This document shows, piece after piece, positions 35,523 through 43,764 of a stretch of DNA of 64,000 nucleotides (its first letter is position 1; each line of letters opens with the position of its first letter). The notes under the pieces are model-generated. The model ran no database searches. It was not told the DNA's origin and was given only the letters and a program-made list of their open reading frames with translations. Position numbers and translations under genes: made by a program. Origin of the DNA: Rhodocytophaga aerolata (GTDB taxonomy: Bacteria > Bacteroidota > Bacteroidia > Cytophagales > 172606-1); NCBI RefSeq assembly GCF_030503435.1, contig NZ_JAUKPO010000001.1:186001-250000 (forward strand), given 5' to 3'.

Positions 35523-37070
35523 GTGTATAACCGGCTAAAATTTACCTATCAAAAAATGAGTCAGTTAAGTGGCAAATATCCCCTGATTTCCGAGTTACAT
35601 AAGAATGTACGCTTACTCCTGTTTTCTATATCATTGCTGGGCAGCTACCTGGAAAGCCTTGCCCAGGAAACCCGCATCAGTACCGCTAAAACTACGCCAA
35701 CAGAGCAGTTGCTGAAAGACAGGGATTCTTCCAAAGCCATGAAGCTAGAGGAATTTTACGAACGTATACTCGCCTACCATCCGGTAGCTAAACAAGCTGC
35801 TTTACTTAGCCAAGAAGCCAAGCAGGAACTGCGGATGGCCAGGGGCAATTTCGACCCTAAAATTGAAGCCATCTGGGACAGAAAAGAGTTTGGAAACACT
35901 GAATACTACAACACGCTGGACAATGTACTGAAACTGCCTGTATGGATAGGCGAACTGAAAGGGGGCTATGAATACAACCGGGGAAACTACCTGAATCCGG
36001 AAAACAGAACGCCAAGTACTGGTCTGGGCTATGCCGGTATTTCCGTTCCTCTGGGACAAGGACTTATTATTGATGCCCGCCGGGCTACTTTGCGCCAGGC
36101 ACAGTATTTTCAGCAAATTGCCGAGGCCGACCGAGTAAAAGAAATAAATAAGTTATTGTTGAATGCAGCTAAAGACTACTGGAACTGGTATGTGGCTTAC
36201 AATGAATTCCGGCTGATGGAAGATGCCGTTAATCTGGCTCAGCTACGGTTCAATGCTTCCAAAGAGCGGGTAATTAATGGCGACCTTGCCCCTATTGACT
36301 CTGTGGAAGCAAAAACCCTGTTACAGGAACGGAGCATACAATACCAGCAGACTATAATAAATCAACAAAATGCACAACTGCTTGTATCCAACTACTTATG
36401 GGGCGACAATAATACCCCGCTTGAGTTAGAAGCAGATATAGCTCCGGCAAGTTTCAACTGGCCTTTGCAGGCTGTTACCGAAGAAACGCTTTCTAGTTTA
36501 ATGGATTATGCCCGGGCGCAACATCCGGAACTTGTAAAACTGGATTTTAAGTTAAAGCAGCTGAATGTAGAAGAACGGCTGCAGCGTGACCGTTTAAAGC
36601 CAGTATTAAACGTCAACTATAATTTTCTGACGGCTACCCCCTTAGCGATGGACGATATGAATATGGCCTTGCTGAGAAATAATTATAAGTTTGGCGCCCA
36701 GTTCTCTTTTCCACTCTTCCTCAGAAAAGAACGGGCTAAGCTGGGTCTAACTCAGATAAAGCAATCACAAACGTCTTTTGAGCGGCTACAGGTAAACCGG
36801 GAACTGATCAATACGATTCAGGCAAGCTATAACTCTTTAAAAAACCTAGAAGGCCTGATCCTGCTTCAACAAGACATGATTACCAACTATGAGCAACTTC
36901 GTAACGGGGAGGTGCAAAAATTTGAAGCCGGTGAAAGCTCCATATTCTTAATAAACTCCCGGGAAACCAAATTAATTGATGCGCAGGTGAAACTAATTGA
37001 CTTGCACGGTAAATATGAAAAAGAAAAAGCTACATTAATCTGGGCAGCCGGGCGGTCCACCTTAGAGTAG
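35523..37070 (+). CDS. TolC-family outer-membrane channel
   Basis: 515 residues from a GTG at 35523; the ATG at 35556 is an alternative and also leaves a signal peptide (LLFSISLLGSYLESLAQ). Two outer-membrane-efflux repeats (about 60-280 and 300-510) with the paired long helices of the channel (ARRATLRQAQYFQQIAEADR and a repeat of FERLQVNRELINTIQASYNS). It completes the three-part secretion unit and starts 9 bp after the HlyD stop. Confidence 0.92.
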   Translation: MYNRLKFTYQKMSQLSGKYPLISELHKNVRLLLFSISLLGSYLESLAQETRISTAKTTPTEQLLKDRDSSKAMKLEEFYERILAYHPVAKQAALLSQEAKQELRMARGNFDPKIEAIWDRKEFGNTEYYNTLDNVLKLPVWIGELKGGYEYNRGNYLNPENRTPSTGLGYAGISVPLGQGLIIDARRATLRQAQYFQQIAEADRVKEINKLLLNAAKDYWNWYVAYNEFRLMEDAVNLAQLRFNASKERVINGDLAPIDSVEAKTLLQERSIQYQQTIINQQNAQLLVSNYLWGDNNTPLELEADIAPASFNWPLQAVTEETLSSLMDYARAQHPELVKLDFKLKQLNVEERLQRDRLKPVLNVNYNFLTATPLAMDDMNMALLRNNYKFGAQFSFPLFLRKERAKLGLTQIKQSQTSFERLQVNRELINTIQASYNSLKNLEGLILLQQDMITNYEQLRNGEVQKFEAGESSIFLINSRETKLIDAQVKLIDLHGKYEKEKATLIWAAGRSTLE

Positions 37071-37135
37071 TAGTAAGTGTGGTGTGAATAAAATCTAAAT
37101 CGGGTAGGTGGCTTATTAAGCAATGAGGCAAGGTT

Positions 37136-38410
37136 TCACAGAAAATAGATAATATAGGTAATTCCAACATCCAGCCCGCCTATGATAAACCTATTCGCCC
37201 AGTTTCTTCGGCGGCTAAATACATCAGTTGGCACATCATTTCCATTAAACAACACTTCTGCCCTTTTATCCTTTAGGGCAATGCCATATCCGGCACTTAA
37301 CAGGAACGCTTTGTTGGTTTTTAACCATCGAAAACCGGTCTTCAGATGCACCGCATGATTGGAAGGAATGTAAAACTGTGTGGTATACTCCTCATTAATC
37401 AGATTGCCGCTTTCATCATTCTCCCCTCCCATCCGGATAGTCATGCCGGAGCCCCAGGCATAATGGGCACCAAAAAATGGCTTGAACCTGGTACCGTAGT
37501 CCAATAAATAATAGCGCAACCCTGCCCCTGCTTTAAATCCGCTGGGGCCCACGCCTATGCCTCCGCTAACATCCCACCGGCTGCCTACATTCCGCACTAA
37601 TTCTGCGCCAAACCAACCATAGGGCATACCCCAGCCAACGGAAAGGCCACCGCCCCATCTATTTTTTATCAGGCGTTCGCGCAACAAAACATATTTTTGC
37701 AAGGCTTGCTTCTCTGTATAGTTTCCTTCCCATATAGCCAGCCTGGACAAAAGCACTTCTGCAAATTGCGGATAAAGTGGCCGCATAGCCTGAGCCCGGG
37801 CATCACTAGATGTTAGTAGTATTTGACCAGCAGAAGCAATACGCATAGTTGCATCAAACAATTCATAGTGAATCTGATGCCTGGCACGGATAACCGGATT
37901 GTAATAAGCCGGCGGATTATTGCGGTAAATCAGGTAATAGTTCAGGGATAACAGATAATCGGCACCGTATTTCTGCATTAGATTTTTCATGGCCACGTCC
38001 TGCACAGTATCCGCATCCAGAGCCACATACGGCTCTTTGTATTCATTTTGCCAGTCTACATAGGTACTTCGGGCGTGGATACTAGCCATTTCAGCGGCAT
38101 CGGCAGCTACAAAGCGGTACTTATTAGATGTATACCTGGTTAGGACCTCTACCAGTGCCTGGCTATAGAGTTCGGTTGCCTTGCTGCCGGAAGTATCATT
38201 GAGCCTGGCCAACTCATCAATATAATACACATTCGAATAAAACTGCGTAGGCTGTAGTCCTATAACCAGTATAGTGGATTTACCTGGCTCAGCAGGTGCA
38301 TTTACCTGGGCTATGGAAGAGACATTGAAACAAAAGCAGAGCAGGACGAAAGTCCAGGGAACGTATTTCCAAACAGAAATTTTAGTTGGTTTTATAAGCG
38401 AGAAATACAT
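37136..38410 (-). CDS. Hypothetical exported protein, soluble domain plus beta-barrel-like region
   Basis: About 424 residues from the ATG at 38410 (a TTG lies four codons upstream). Signal segment FVLLCFCFNVSSIAQ. Residues about 40-235 look like an alpha/beta domain with ILVIGLQPTQFYSNVYYID and YGADYLLSLNYYLIY, similar in style to proteins that bind or build outer-membrane structures. The rest is glycine-rich alternating strand (GGGLSVGWGMPYGWFG, GPSGFKAGAGLRYYLLD) as in a small outer-membrane barrel. I do not recognise a family. It faces the secretion operon convergently. Confidence 0.7.
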   Translation of the reverse strand: MYFSLIKPTKISVWKYVPWTFVLLCFCFNVSSIAQVNAPAEPGKSTILVIGLQPTQFYSNVYYIDELARLNDTSGSKATELYSQALVEVLTRYTSNKYRFVAADAAEMASIHARSTYVDWQNEYKEPYVALDADTVQDVAMKNLMQKYGADYLLSLNYYLIYRNNPPAYYNPVIRARHQIHYELFDATMRIASAGQILLTSSDARAQAMRPLYPQFAEVLLSRLAIWEGNYTEKQALQKYVLLRERLIKNRWGGGLSVGWGMPYGWFGAELVRNVGSRWDVSGGIGVGPSGFKAGAGLRYYLLDYGTRFKPFFGAHYAWGSGMTIRMGGENDESGNLINEEYTTQFYIPSNHAVHLKTGFRWLKTNKAFLLSAGYGIALKDKRAEVLFNGNDVPTDVFSRRRNWANRFIIGGLDVGITYIIYFL

Positions 38411-38867
38411 TTCTATCAGCAATTCAAATAAATTAGTTGGGTTTATTTATACTATTCTCTAAATAGACTTGTTCTGTTATTTATAAATAAATATTTCTTA
38501 CATCGCTCAGAAAGCGGATGAATACTTACTATTTTATCCTATAATTTCTAAAAAGAAGCATGTAATTTATCTTTTTTTGCAAATATTTCTTTAATTTAGC
38601 TATTGAAAGAATATAATTTAATATAGTTTCAGTAAAAACCCTCTTTTAGCTGCATATGTTTTCAACCTTCTCCGGGATTTCTCCTTTTTTTCGCTTACCA
38701 ATATTTACAAATTCTTACATAGGGTTCATCTGAGGGCATTATTAAAGATGCCGTTTTTGAGTTACCTTTGTTTATTGCAAATCAGCAGGGTTTCCCTTGG
38801 TTTGTTCAGTCAGTAAACTCTTTATTAATTAGTATATATTCTAAACAGGTTTTAAAGTTTAAGTATC
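38411..38867. other. 457-bp spacer
   Basis: Very AT-rich. It holds a TACCTTTG box at 38763-38770 that could start a transcript for the 35-residue ORF, and a weak hairpin GGCAT / ATGCC (38735-38752) followed by GTTTTTG. I see no coding signal or repeat in the rest. Confidence 0.5.
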
Positions 38868-38975
38868 ATGAAACGTGTTCGTTCAGGTTTAACAAAAGAA
38901 AATGTAACTGTAGGAGTAATCATTGTACTGGTTACTTTTATGATTGAATTCAGCAAATTCATTATTCATTCGTAG
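38868..38975 (+). CDS. Small membrane protein (35 residues)
   Basis: ATG to TAG, MKRVRSGLTKENVTV followed by one hydrophobic helix (GVIIVLVTFMIEF) and SKFIIHS. Basic N-terminus, so probably inner membrane with N-in topology. A TAnnTTTG box lies about 100 bp upstream and a good terminator 90 bp downstream. Too short to be sure. Confidence 0.5.
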   Translation: MKRVRSGLTKENVTVGVIIVLVTFMIEFSKFIIHS

Positions 38976-39064
38976 TCACTTATTTCTGCTCGTAAGCAGC
39001 CGGTGATTGTACTCTTTCTCATTACGTTTATTAGCCTGGTAAGTTATTGCTGCCGGCCAGAAGT

Positions 39065-39103
39065 AAAAAAGTCCCGACGATTCTTCGTACGCCGGGACTT
39101 TTT
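39065..39103. terminator. Bidirectional terminator between two small ORFs
   Basis: AAAAAGTCCCG / CGGGACTTTTT (39066-39076 and 39093-39103), a perfect 11-bp stem. It serves both the 35-residue plus-strand ORF and the 35-residue minus-strand ORF. Confidence 0.85.
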
Positions 39104-39127
39104 ATTGTGCAATGGGTAGGAAACCTA

Positions 39128-39235
39128 TTAATCTTTTTTAGAATTTTTCTTCTCTTTCTTTTCTGCCCGTTTTTCCTTTATTGACTTAGTAGGTTCTTTT
39201 TTCTTTTCTTTTCGGGAATCTTGTGACTTTGCCAT
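39128..39235 (-). CDS. Lysine-rich small protein (35 residues)
   Basis: ATG at 39235 to TAA at 39128: MAKSQDSRKEKKKEPTK and then IKEKRAEKKEKKNSKKD. Over half the residues are charged, mainly Lys. The opening MAKSQ and the KK-rich helix resemble the short basic leader found before cold-shock domains in some Bacteroidota, but no cold-shock domain follows. A TATATTTG box on the minus strand lies 28 bp upstream and a terminator lies 25 bp downstream. Confidence 0.55.
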   Translation of the reverse strand: MAKSQDSRKEKKKEPTKSIKEKRAEKKEKKNSKKD

Positions 39236-39262
39236 ATGGGTTCCAATTAATTATGTGCTACA

Positions 39263-39270
39263 CAAATATA
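39263..39270 (-). promoter_or_regulatory. Candidate -7 box for the lysine-rich ORF
   Basis: On the minus strand this reads TATATTTG, a full TAnnTTTG match, with TTG (39287-39289) 16 bp upstream. Confidence 0.5.
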
Positions 39271-39449
39271 TCAGATTTAGCTATGCCAAGTATACGGTAT
39301 TTGCTAGTAATGTAGAAAAAATTCAGTAAAAATATTGCTTTGGTGCTTACCAGATTAGGTTTTATTCCTATAGTTAACCAATGCAGCAAACTTTCAACTT
39401 TATAGGTCGGATATTCGTACATGGTTTAAACAAAAAAACAAAAACCACC

Positions 39450-40301
39450 ATGTCACAAGATAATCAGTTATTATTAGATGGTTATACAGACCAAGAAAAA
39501 ACAGCCTACCTTTGTGCAATAGCCAGCATTGCTACGGCCGACAGGAAAGCTACGGAAGATGAAATTGAGCTTTTGGAAGCTTTTATGGACAGTGCAAATT
39601 TGTCTTCGGATGGCTCGCAATTAGTACTACAGGCCGCCCATGATCCTTCCAATGCACACTTAGCGCAAAATCTGGATACGCTAAAAAATAGCCAGCTGCG
39701 CTTTTCACTGATCACCGATATTATAAACTTTGCTAAATCAGATGGGCAGTATACAGCAGAGGAACAAGCCCGTATACAAGAAATTGCTGCGTATCTGAAT
39801 GTAAACCAGTCTCAATACAATGCTTTGAACCAGTTCGTAGACACGGCTGACCAGGCACATAAGCAAGGCCAGGATGTTACTTCTCAAAACTTCTTACAAT
39901 CTTCTGGCCTGGGAAACTCTTTCAATAGCCTGGGTATTTCGCCTAGCTTTATTAAGGGTGCTTTAGCTATAATGGCTCCTATAGTTATCAGCCGGATGAT
40001 GGGCAGACGCAGTTCAGCAGGCACAGGTGGCATTGGTTTAGGCACCCCACGTAGCGGAGGGTTATTAGATGGATTACTGGGAGGTGCCGCAGGGGGTATG
40101 TTTGGCGGAAGAAGCAATACCGTACCTGGCTTAGGAGGTGGTTCGAACTTAGGTGGAACCCGCTTCGGTGGCCTGGGATCTATCTTTTCTACGTTTGGTA
40201 GTGGCAGAGGGTATGGAAATTATGGAGGAGTAGGCGGAGGTTTTTCTTCTATCTTAGGAGGATTGCTGGGCAGCCGCAGAGGCGGTGGAATGTTCCAGTA
40301 A
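39450..40301 (+). CDS. TerB-like domain protein with glycine-rich tail
   Basis: 283 residues from the ATG at 39450. Residues 10-130 are helical with TerB-like acidic motifs (AIASIATADRKATEDEIELLEAF; INFAKSDGQYTAEEQARIQEIA). Residues about 180-283 are glycine-rich (GLGGGSNLGGTRFGGLGS) with two hydrophobic stretches that could insert in a membrane. Function unknown; TerB-like domains are linked to stress and membrane-associated complexes. A terminator follows. Confidence 0.75.
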   Translation: MSQDNQLLLDGYTDQEKTAYLCAIASIATADRKATEDEIELLEAFMDSANLSSDGSQLVLQAAHDPSNAHLAQNLDTLKNSQLRFSLITDIINFAKSDGQYTAEEQARIQEIAAYLNVNQSQYNALNQFVDTADQAHKQGQDVTSQNFLQSSGLGNSFNSLGISPSFIKGALAIMAPIVISRMMGRRSSAGTGGIGLGTPRSGGLLDGLLGGAAGGMFGGRSNTVPGLGGGSNLGGTRFGGLGSIFSTFGSGRGYGNYGGVGGGFSSILGGLLGSRRGGGMFQ

Positions 40302-40317
40302 GCCACGAATATAAAAT

Positions 40318-40376
40318 AAAAAAGAGAGCTTTCTGTCAAGGTACGTTCCGGCGTGTCCTGGCAGAAGGCTCTTTTT
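40318..40376 (+). terminator. Terminator after the TerB-like gene
   Basis: AGAGAGCTTTCTGTCAAGG pairs with CCTGGCAGAAGGCTCT through a few wobbles, followed by TTTTT. It also lies 14 bp from the stop of the convergent VCBS gene. Confidence 0.65.
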
Positions 40377-40389
40377 CTATTTACATTTA

Positions 40390-43300
40390 TTACTTTTGTT
40401 TCAAGGCTACAGTGTTTGCAGCTTTTTTCAATGGTTTAAATATTTGTAAAGGCATATTGTTTCTGGCTACTAAGAGTAATTCGCCCTCACTTGTTTTTAA
40501 TGACCTTATTTCCCGTACTTCACCTTCCAGCAACAATCCACTTTCTACAGGTAACACGGATGTAAAATTTCCTTTTCCGTTCCCTTTCAATAGCAGGCCA
40601 TAACTGGCATCATACCGGCCCTGATACATGCTGGAGCCATAGAAATTCCCTCCAAGTAATACATCTATATTTCCATCTTTATCTGCATCTGCTACATGGA
40701 AACTGAATATTTTGGAAACCTGGGCCTCAAAAGGCAAATGCTTCACGGTAAAACCACCTTTTCCATTATTTTGCAGATATACAGACTCAAACATTTGTAC
40801 CTGTAATTGCTCTGCGCCTTTTAATTCTTCGGAAGTAAACAACTCATCTATGGTTTTGCCAGCATACGCGGCGTAGCTGGTAAACTTTTTATTAATCAGG
40901 GGTAATTGTTTCCCTAATTCATCTTTGGAAGCCACCGGGTACCATTTATCCCCGACATTATATGTCAGAATGTGCTCTGTTTTTTCGTTTTTATCTATAT
41001 CCTTCATGAACATGCGTAACTTGGAATCTGGCCGCTTACGTAATTTAGTATTTGTACCCAGATTACCTGCCATTATATCCATGTCTCCATCGCCGTCTAC
41101 ATCTGCTGTTGCCAGGGCACTCCATAACCCATGTGTCTGCCCAAGTCCCGCCTGGCTGGTTACATCCTTGAATATACCTTTGGTATTCTCGTAAATTTTT
41201 ATTGGCATCCAGTCGCCTGCTACAATCAGGTCGGGATCTCCATCTTGATTATAGTCTGTCCACTGGGCATCGGTAGTCATGCCGGCTTTGCGAAGTTCAG
41301 GTGCAAGCTTGTCTGTCTGGTCTGTAAAATTTCCTTTGCCATCATTCACCAGTAAATAAGAGTTCGGTAGCTGGCCATATTGGTAGGCTACTACTCTCCC
41401 TCCAACAAATAAATCCTGATCACCATCTTTATCAAAATCAAAAGCCCGGACACAGCTCGTATTTTCGTACATATCTGGTAGCTGTCCAGTGGATCTTGTT
41501 AGGTTTCCTTTGCCATCATTAATATACAACCGGTCTAACTGCTGAGCCATTTTGCCATAAAATTCATTTCCGGCACTTACTACATACAAGTCCTGGTCGC
41601 CATCGTTGTCCGCATCGAAGAAGAGTGCATCTACATCTTCATAAATGGAATCTGCTTGAAAAAGGCTTTCATTCAGGCAGATGAAGCTTTTCCCTTTTTG
41701 TACAAATAATTTTCCGGGTTTATGCTTGGCTCCTCCGACATAGAAATCATCTAACCCATCGCCATTTACATCGCCTACGCTTAAGGCCGGGCCCTCTGTA
41801 GAAACTCTAAATGGAATCAACCATTCACGGCTGAAATCATAGTACACATTTTCTTCATGTTTGTAATCTACGGGAATAGATTCCGTTACCTCCGTAAATA
41901 AGGGCTCCATTGGCTTTTTTACCGGCAACGAAGCAGGCAATGTAGCCGCAGATTGTTTTAAAGCAAGCGTGGTATTGACCGGAACGTTGGTGCGGATTTC
42001 CATCTTCTGATTGGGCCACAGCACATACAAGGTATCTATGTTCGTAGTTTTTCCTAAACCAAAAGTTAATACTGGGTCCATGGCGGATAAAAAACCTCTA
42101 GTTGGCATCTGGTGCTGGTAATGCAATTTGTTTCCAGCTTTCAGGAAAACCTTGGTACCAATACCATACGTATTGCCCTTTTCGCCTTCCAGTTTAATGC
42201 GGACAAAAGTATGCTTAAACAAACTATCCGCATTGTTGCGGTAAATACCTGCCGGGCTATTTGTATTATTCGTTATCAAGTCCAGGTCGCCATCGTTATC
42301 CAGGTCTGCATAGGCGGCTCCGTTAGAAAGGGTGGGCTGTTCAAATCCCCAGGCCATAGATTTGTCGATAAACCGCAAGCTGTCGGTTCCTTTATATAAA
42401 TAATTATGTACTTTGGCTTCCGGCATCAAGCTAAGCACTTTCTCATCCAGGTTTTTGGATAAGTGCAGTTTGAGAGAAACAGAATCAGCCGAAATATACT
42501 TGGTATAATCCAGGTCGTTGGGGCGGCGTTGTACACCATTGCTGATAAAAATATCTTTTATTCCATCGTTGTCATAGTCAGCCATCAAAGGTGCCCAGCT
42601 CCAGTCGGTAGCGGCTACGCCTGCCATTAACCCTATATCCGAGAATTTTTTACCAAACTGACTGAGCTGCAATACATTCCGGCTGAATTGTGGCTGAAAA
42701 CCGTAATTCAGTTTATAGACATAAATATCCAGAGGGTCTTCTCCTACAGAAGATTTTTCCACTTTCTCGTCTTCCGGATACATATCCAGGGTAAATACAT
42801 CCAGGTAGCCATCGTGGTTAATATCGGCTACATCGTTGCCCATAGAATATCGGCTGGCATGAGTAAACGTATTTTTGAAGTTTTCTGTAAACGTGCCATC
42901 CCCATTGTTTACATAATAATAATCATCTTCGTGAAAATCGTTGCCAACATAAATATCATCCCAGCCATCGTTATTTAAATCCCCAATCGAGATGCCTAAG
43001 CCATAGGCCATAGCCGGGCCAAAAATGCCGGATCTTTCACTTACGTCGGTAAATCGTTGCCCATCATTGCGGTAGAGCCTGTCACCAGCAGAGTTGTCGC
43101 GGAGGCCTCTGGCAGATACTTTATTATATGACCTGGAGGTGTGTACGGCATGGTTAAGCAGGTACATATCCAGGTCGCCATCCCGGTCGTAATCGAAAAA
43201 CGCGGCCTGCGTGGAAAATCCGGTGAAGTCAAGTCCGTAATCGGCTGCTTTTTCTGAAAAGGTTTGGTCTCCATTGTTTATATAGAGCTCGTTGGCACTT

Positions 43301-43764
43301 TCCAGGCCTTTGTAGTTTCCTACGGTGCTTACATAAATATCCAGTAATCCATCTCCGTTTACATCAGCCATAGTAACTCCGGTAGACCAGTCGGCAAACC
43401 CTTCAACGCCCGCTTTAGCAGTAATATCTTCAAACTGAAAATTGCCTTTGTTGAGGTATAACTTATTTTTTCCGTTGTTGGCGACAAAGAAAATATCTGG
43501 TAAACTGTCGTTATTTATATCGCCGGTAGCTACGCCTCCACCATTATAGAAGTAGAGATAATCCAGAATATTCAGTTTATCGGAATCTTTTACGGTGTTT
43601 ATGAAACTGATACCCGTTATAGCAGAGTCCAGACTGGTAAACAGGGCAGGCTCCTTTTCAATTTCATTCGTTTTTTTGTCCTGGCAGGCATTCAATAACA
43701 GGGCAACTACCAGGCTGCTACTGAACCAGATGTTTTTTGTACGCGTAAACTTGAACTGAATCAT
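40390..43764 (-). CDS. Large VCBS/FG-GAP repeat lipoprotein (ASPIC/UnbV type), copy 2
   Basis: 1124 residues. Lipoprotein signal (VVALLLNACQD). Thirteen calcium-binding-like repeats of the type DxNxDGxxD (for example DVNGDGLLDIYV, DYDRDGDLDMYL) make two beta-propeller-like blocks, with an ASPIC/UnbV-like segment (GLGKTTNIDTLYVLWPNQ) between. Surface-exposed by anchor. Such proteins accompany SusC/SusD systems in Cytophagales; role unknown, possibly glycan binding. Its start codon lies inside the 3' end of the upstream paralogue (47-bp overlap). Confidence 0.9.
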   Translation of the reverse strand: MIQFKFTRTKNIWFSSSLVVALLLNACQDKKTNEIEKEPALFTSLDSAITGISFINTVKDSDKLNILDYLYFYNGGGVATGDINNDSLPDIFFVANNGKNKLYLNKGNFQFEDITAKAGVEGFADWSTGVTMADVNGDGLLDIYVSTVGNYKGLESANELYINNGDQTFSEKAADYGLDFTGFSTQAAFFDYDRDGDLDMYLLNHAVHTSRSYNKVSARGLRDNSAGDRLYRNDGQRFTDVSERSGIFGPAMAYGLGISIGDLNNDGWDDIYVGNDFHEDDYYYVNNGDGTFTENFKNTFTHASRYSMGNDVADINHDGYLDVFTLDMYPEDEKVEKSSVGEDPLDIYVYKLNYGFQPQFSRNVLQLSQFGKKFSDIGLMAGVAATDWSWAPLMADYDNDGIKDIFISNGVQRRPNDLDYTKYISADSVSLKLHLSKNLDEKVLSLMPEAKVHNYLYKGTDSLRFIDKSMAWGFEQPTLSNGAAYADLDNDGDLDLITNNTNSPAGIYRNNADSLFKHTFVRIKLEGEKGNTYGIGTKVFLKAGNKLHYQHQMPTRGFLSAMDPVLTFGLGKTTNIDTLYVLWPNQKMEIRTNVPVNTTLALKQSAATLPASLPVKKPMEPLFTEVTESIPVDYKHEENVYYDFSREWLIPFRVSTEGPALSVGDVNGDGLDDFYVGGAKHKPGKLFVQKGKSFICLNESLFQADSIYEDVDALFFDADNDGDQDLYVVSAGNEFYGKMAQQLDRLYINDGKGNLTRSTGQLPDMYENTSCVRAFDFDKDGDQDLFVGGRVVAYQYGQLPNSYLLVNDGKGNFTDQTDKLAPELRKAGMTTDAQWTDYNQDGDPDLIVAGDWMPIKIYENTKGIFKDVTSQAGLGQTHGLWSALATADVDGDGDMDIMAGNLGTNTKLRKRPDSKLRMFMKDIDKNEKTEHILTYNVGDKWYPVASKDELGKQLPLINKKFTSYAAYAGKTIDELFTSEELKGAEQLQVQMFESVYLQNNGKGGFTVKHLPFEAQVSKIFSFHVADADKDGNIDVLLGGNFYGSSMYQGRYDASYGLLLKGNGKGNFTSVLPVESGLLLEGEVREIRSLKTSEGELLLVARNNMPLQIFKPLKKAANTVALKQK

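Noticed and set aside
42112-42399. Plus-strand frames within the VCBS genes
   Set aside because: Repeated DxNxDG codons produce long antisense frames; the lipoprotein and repeat signals lie on the minus strand.
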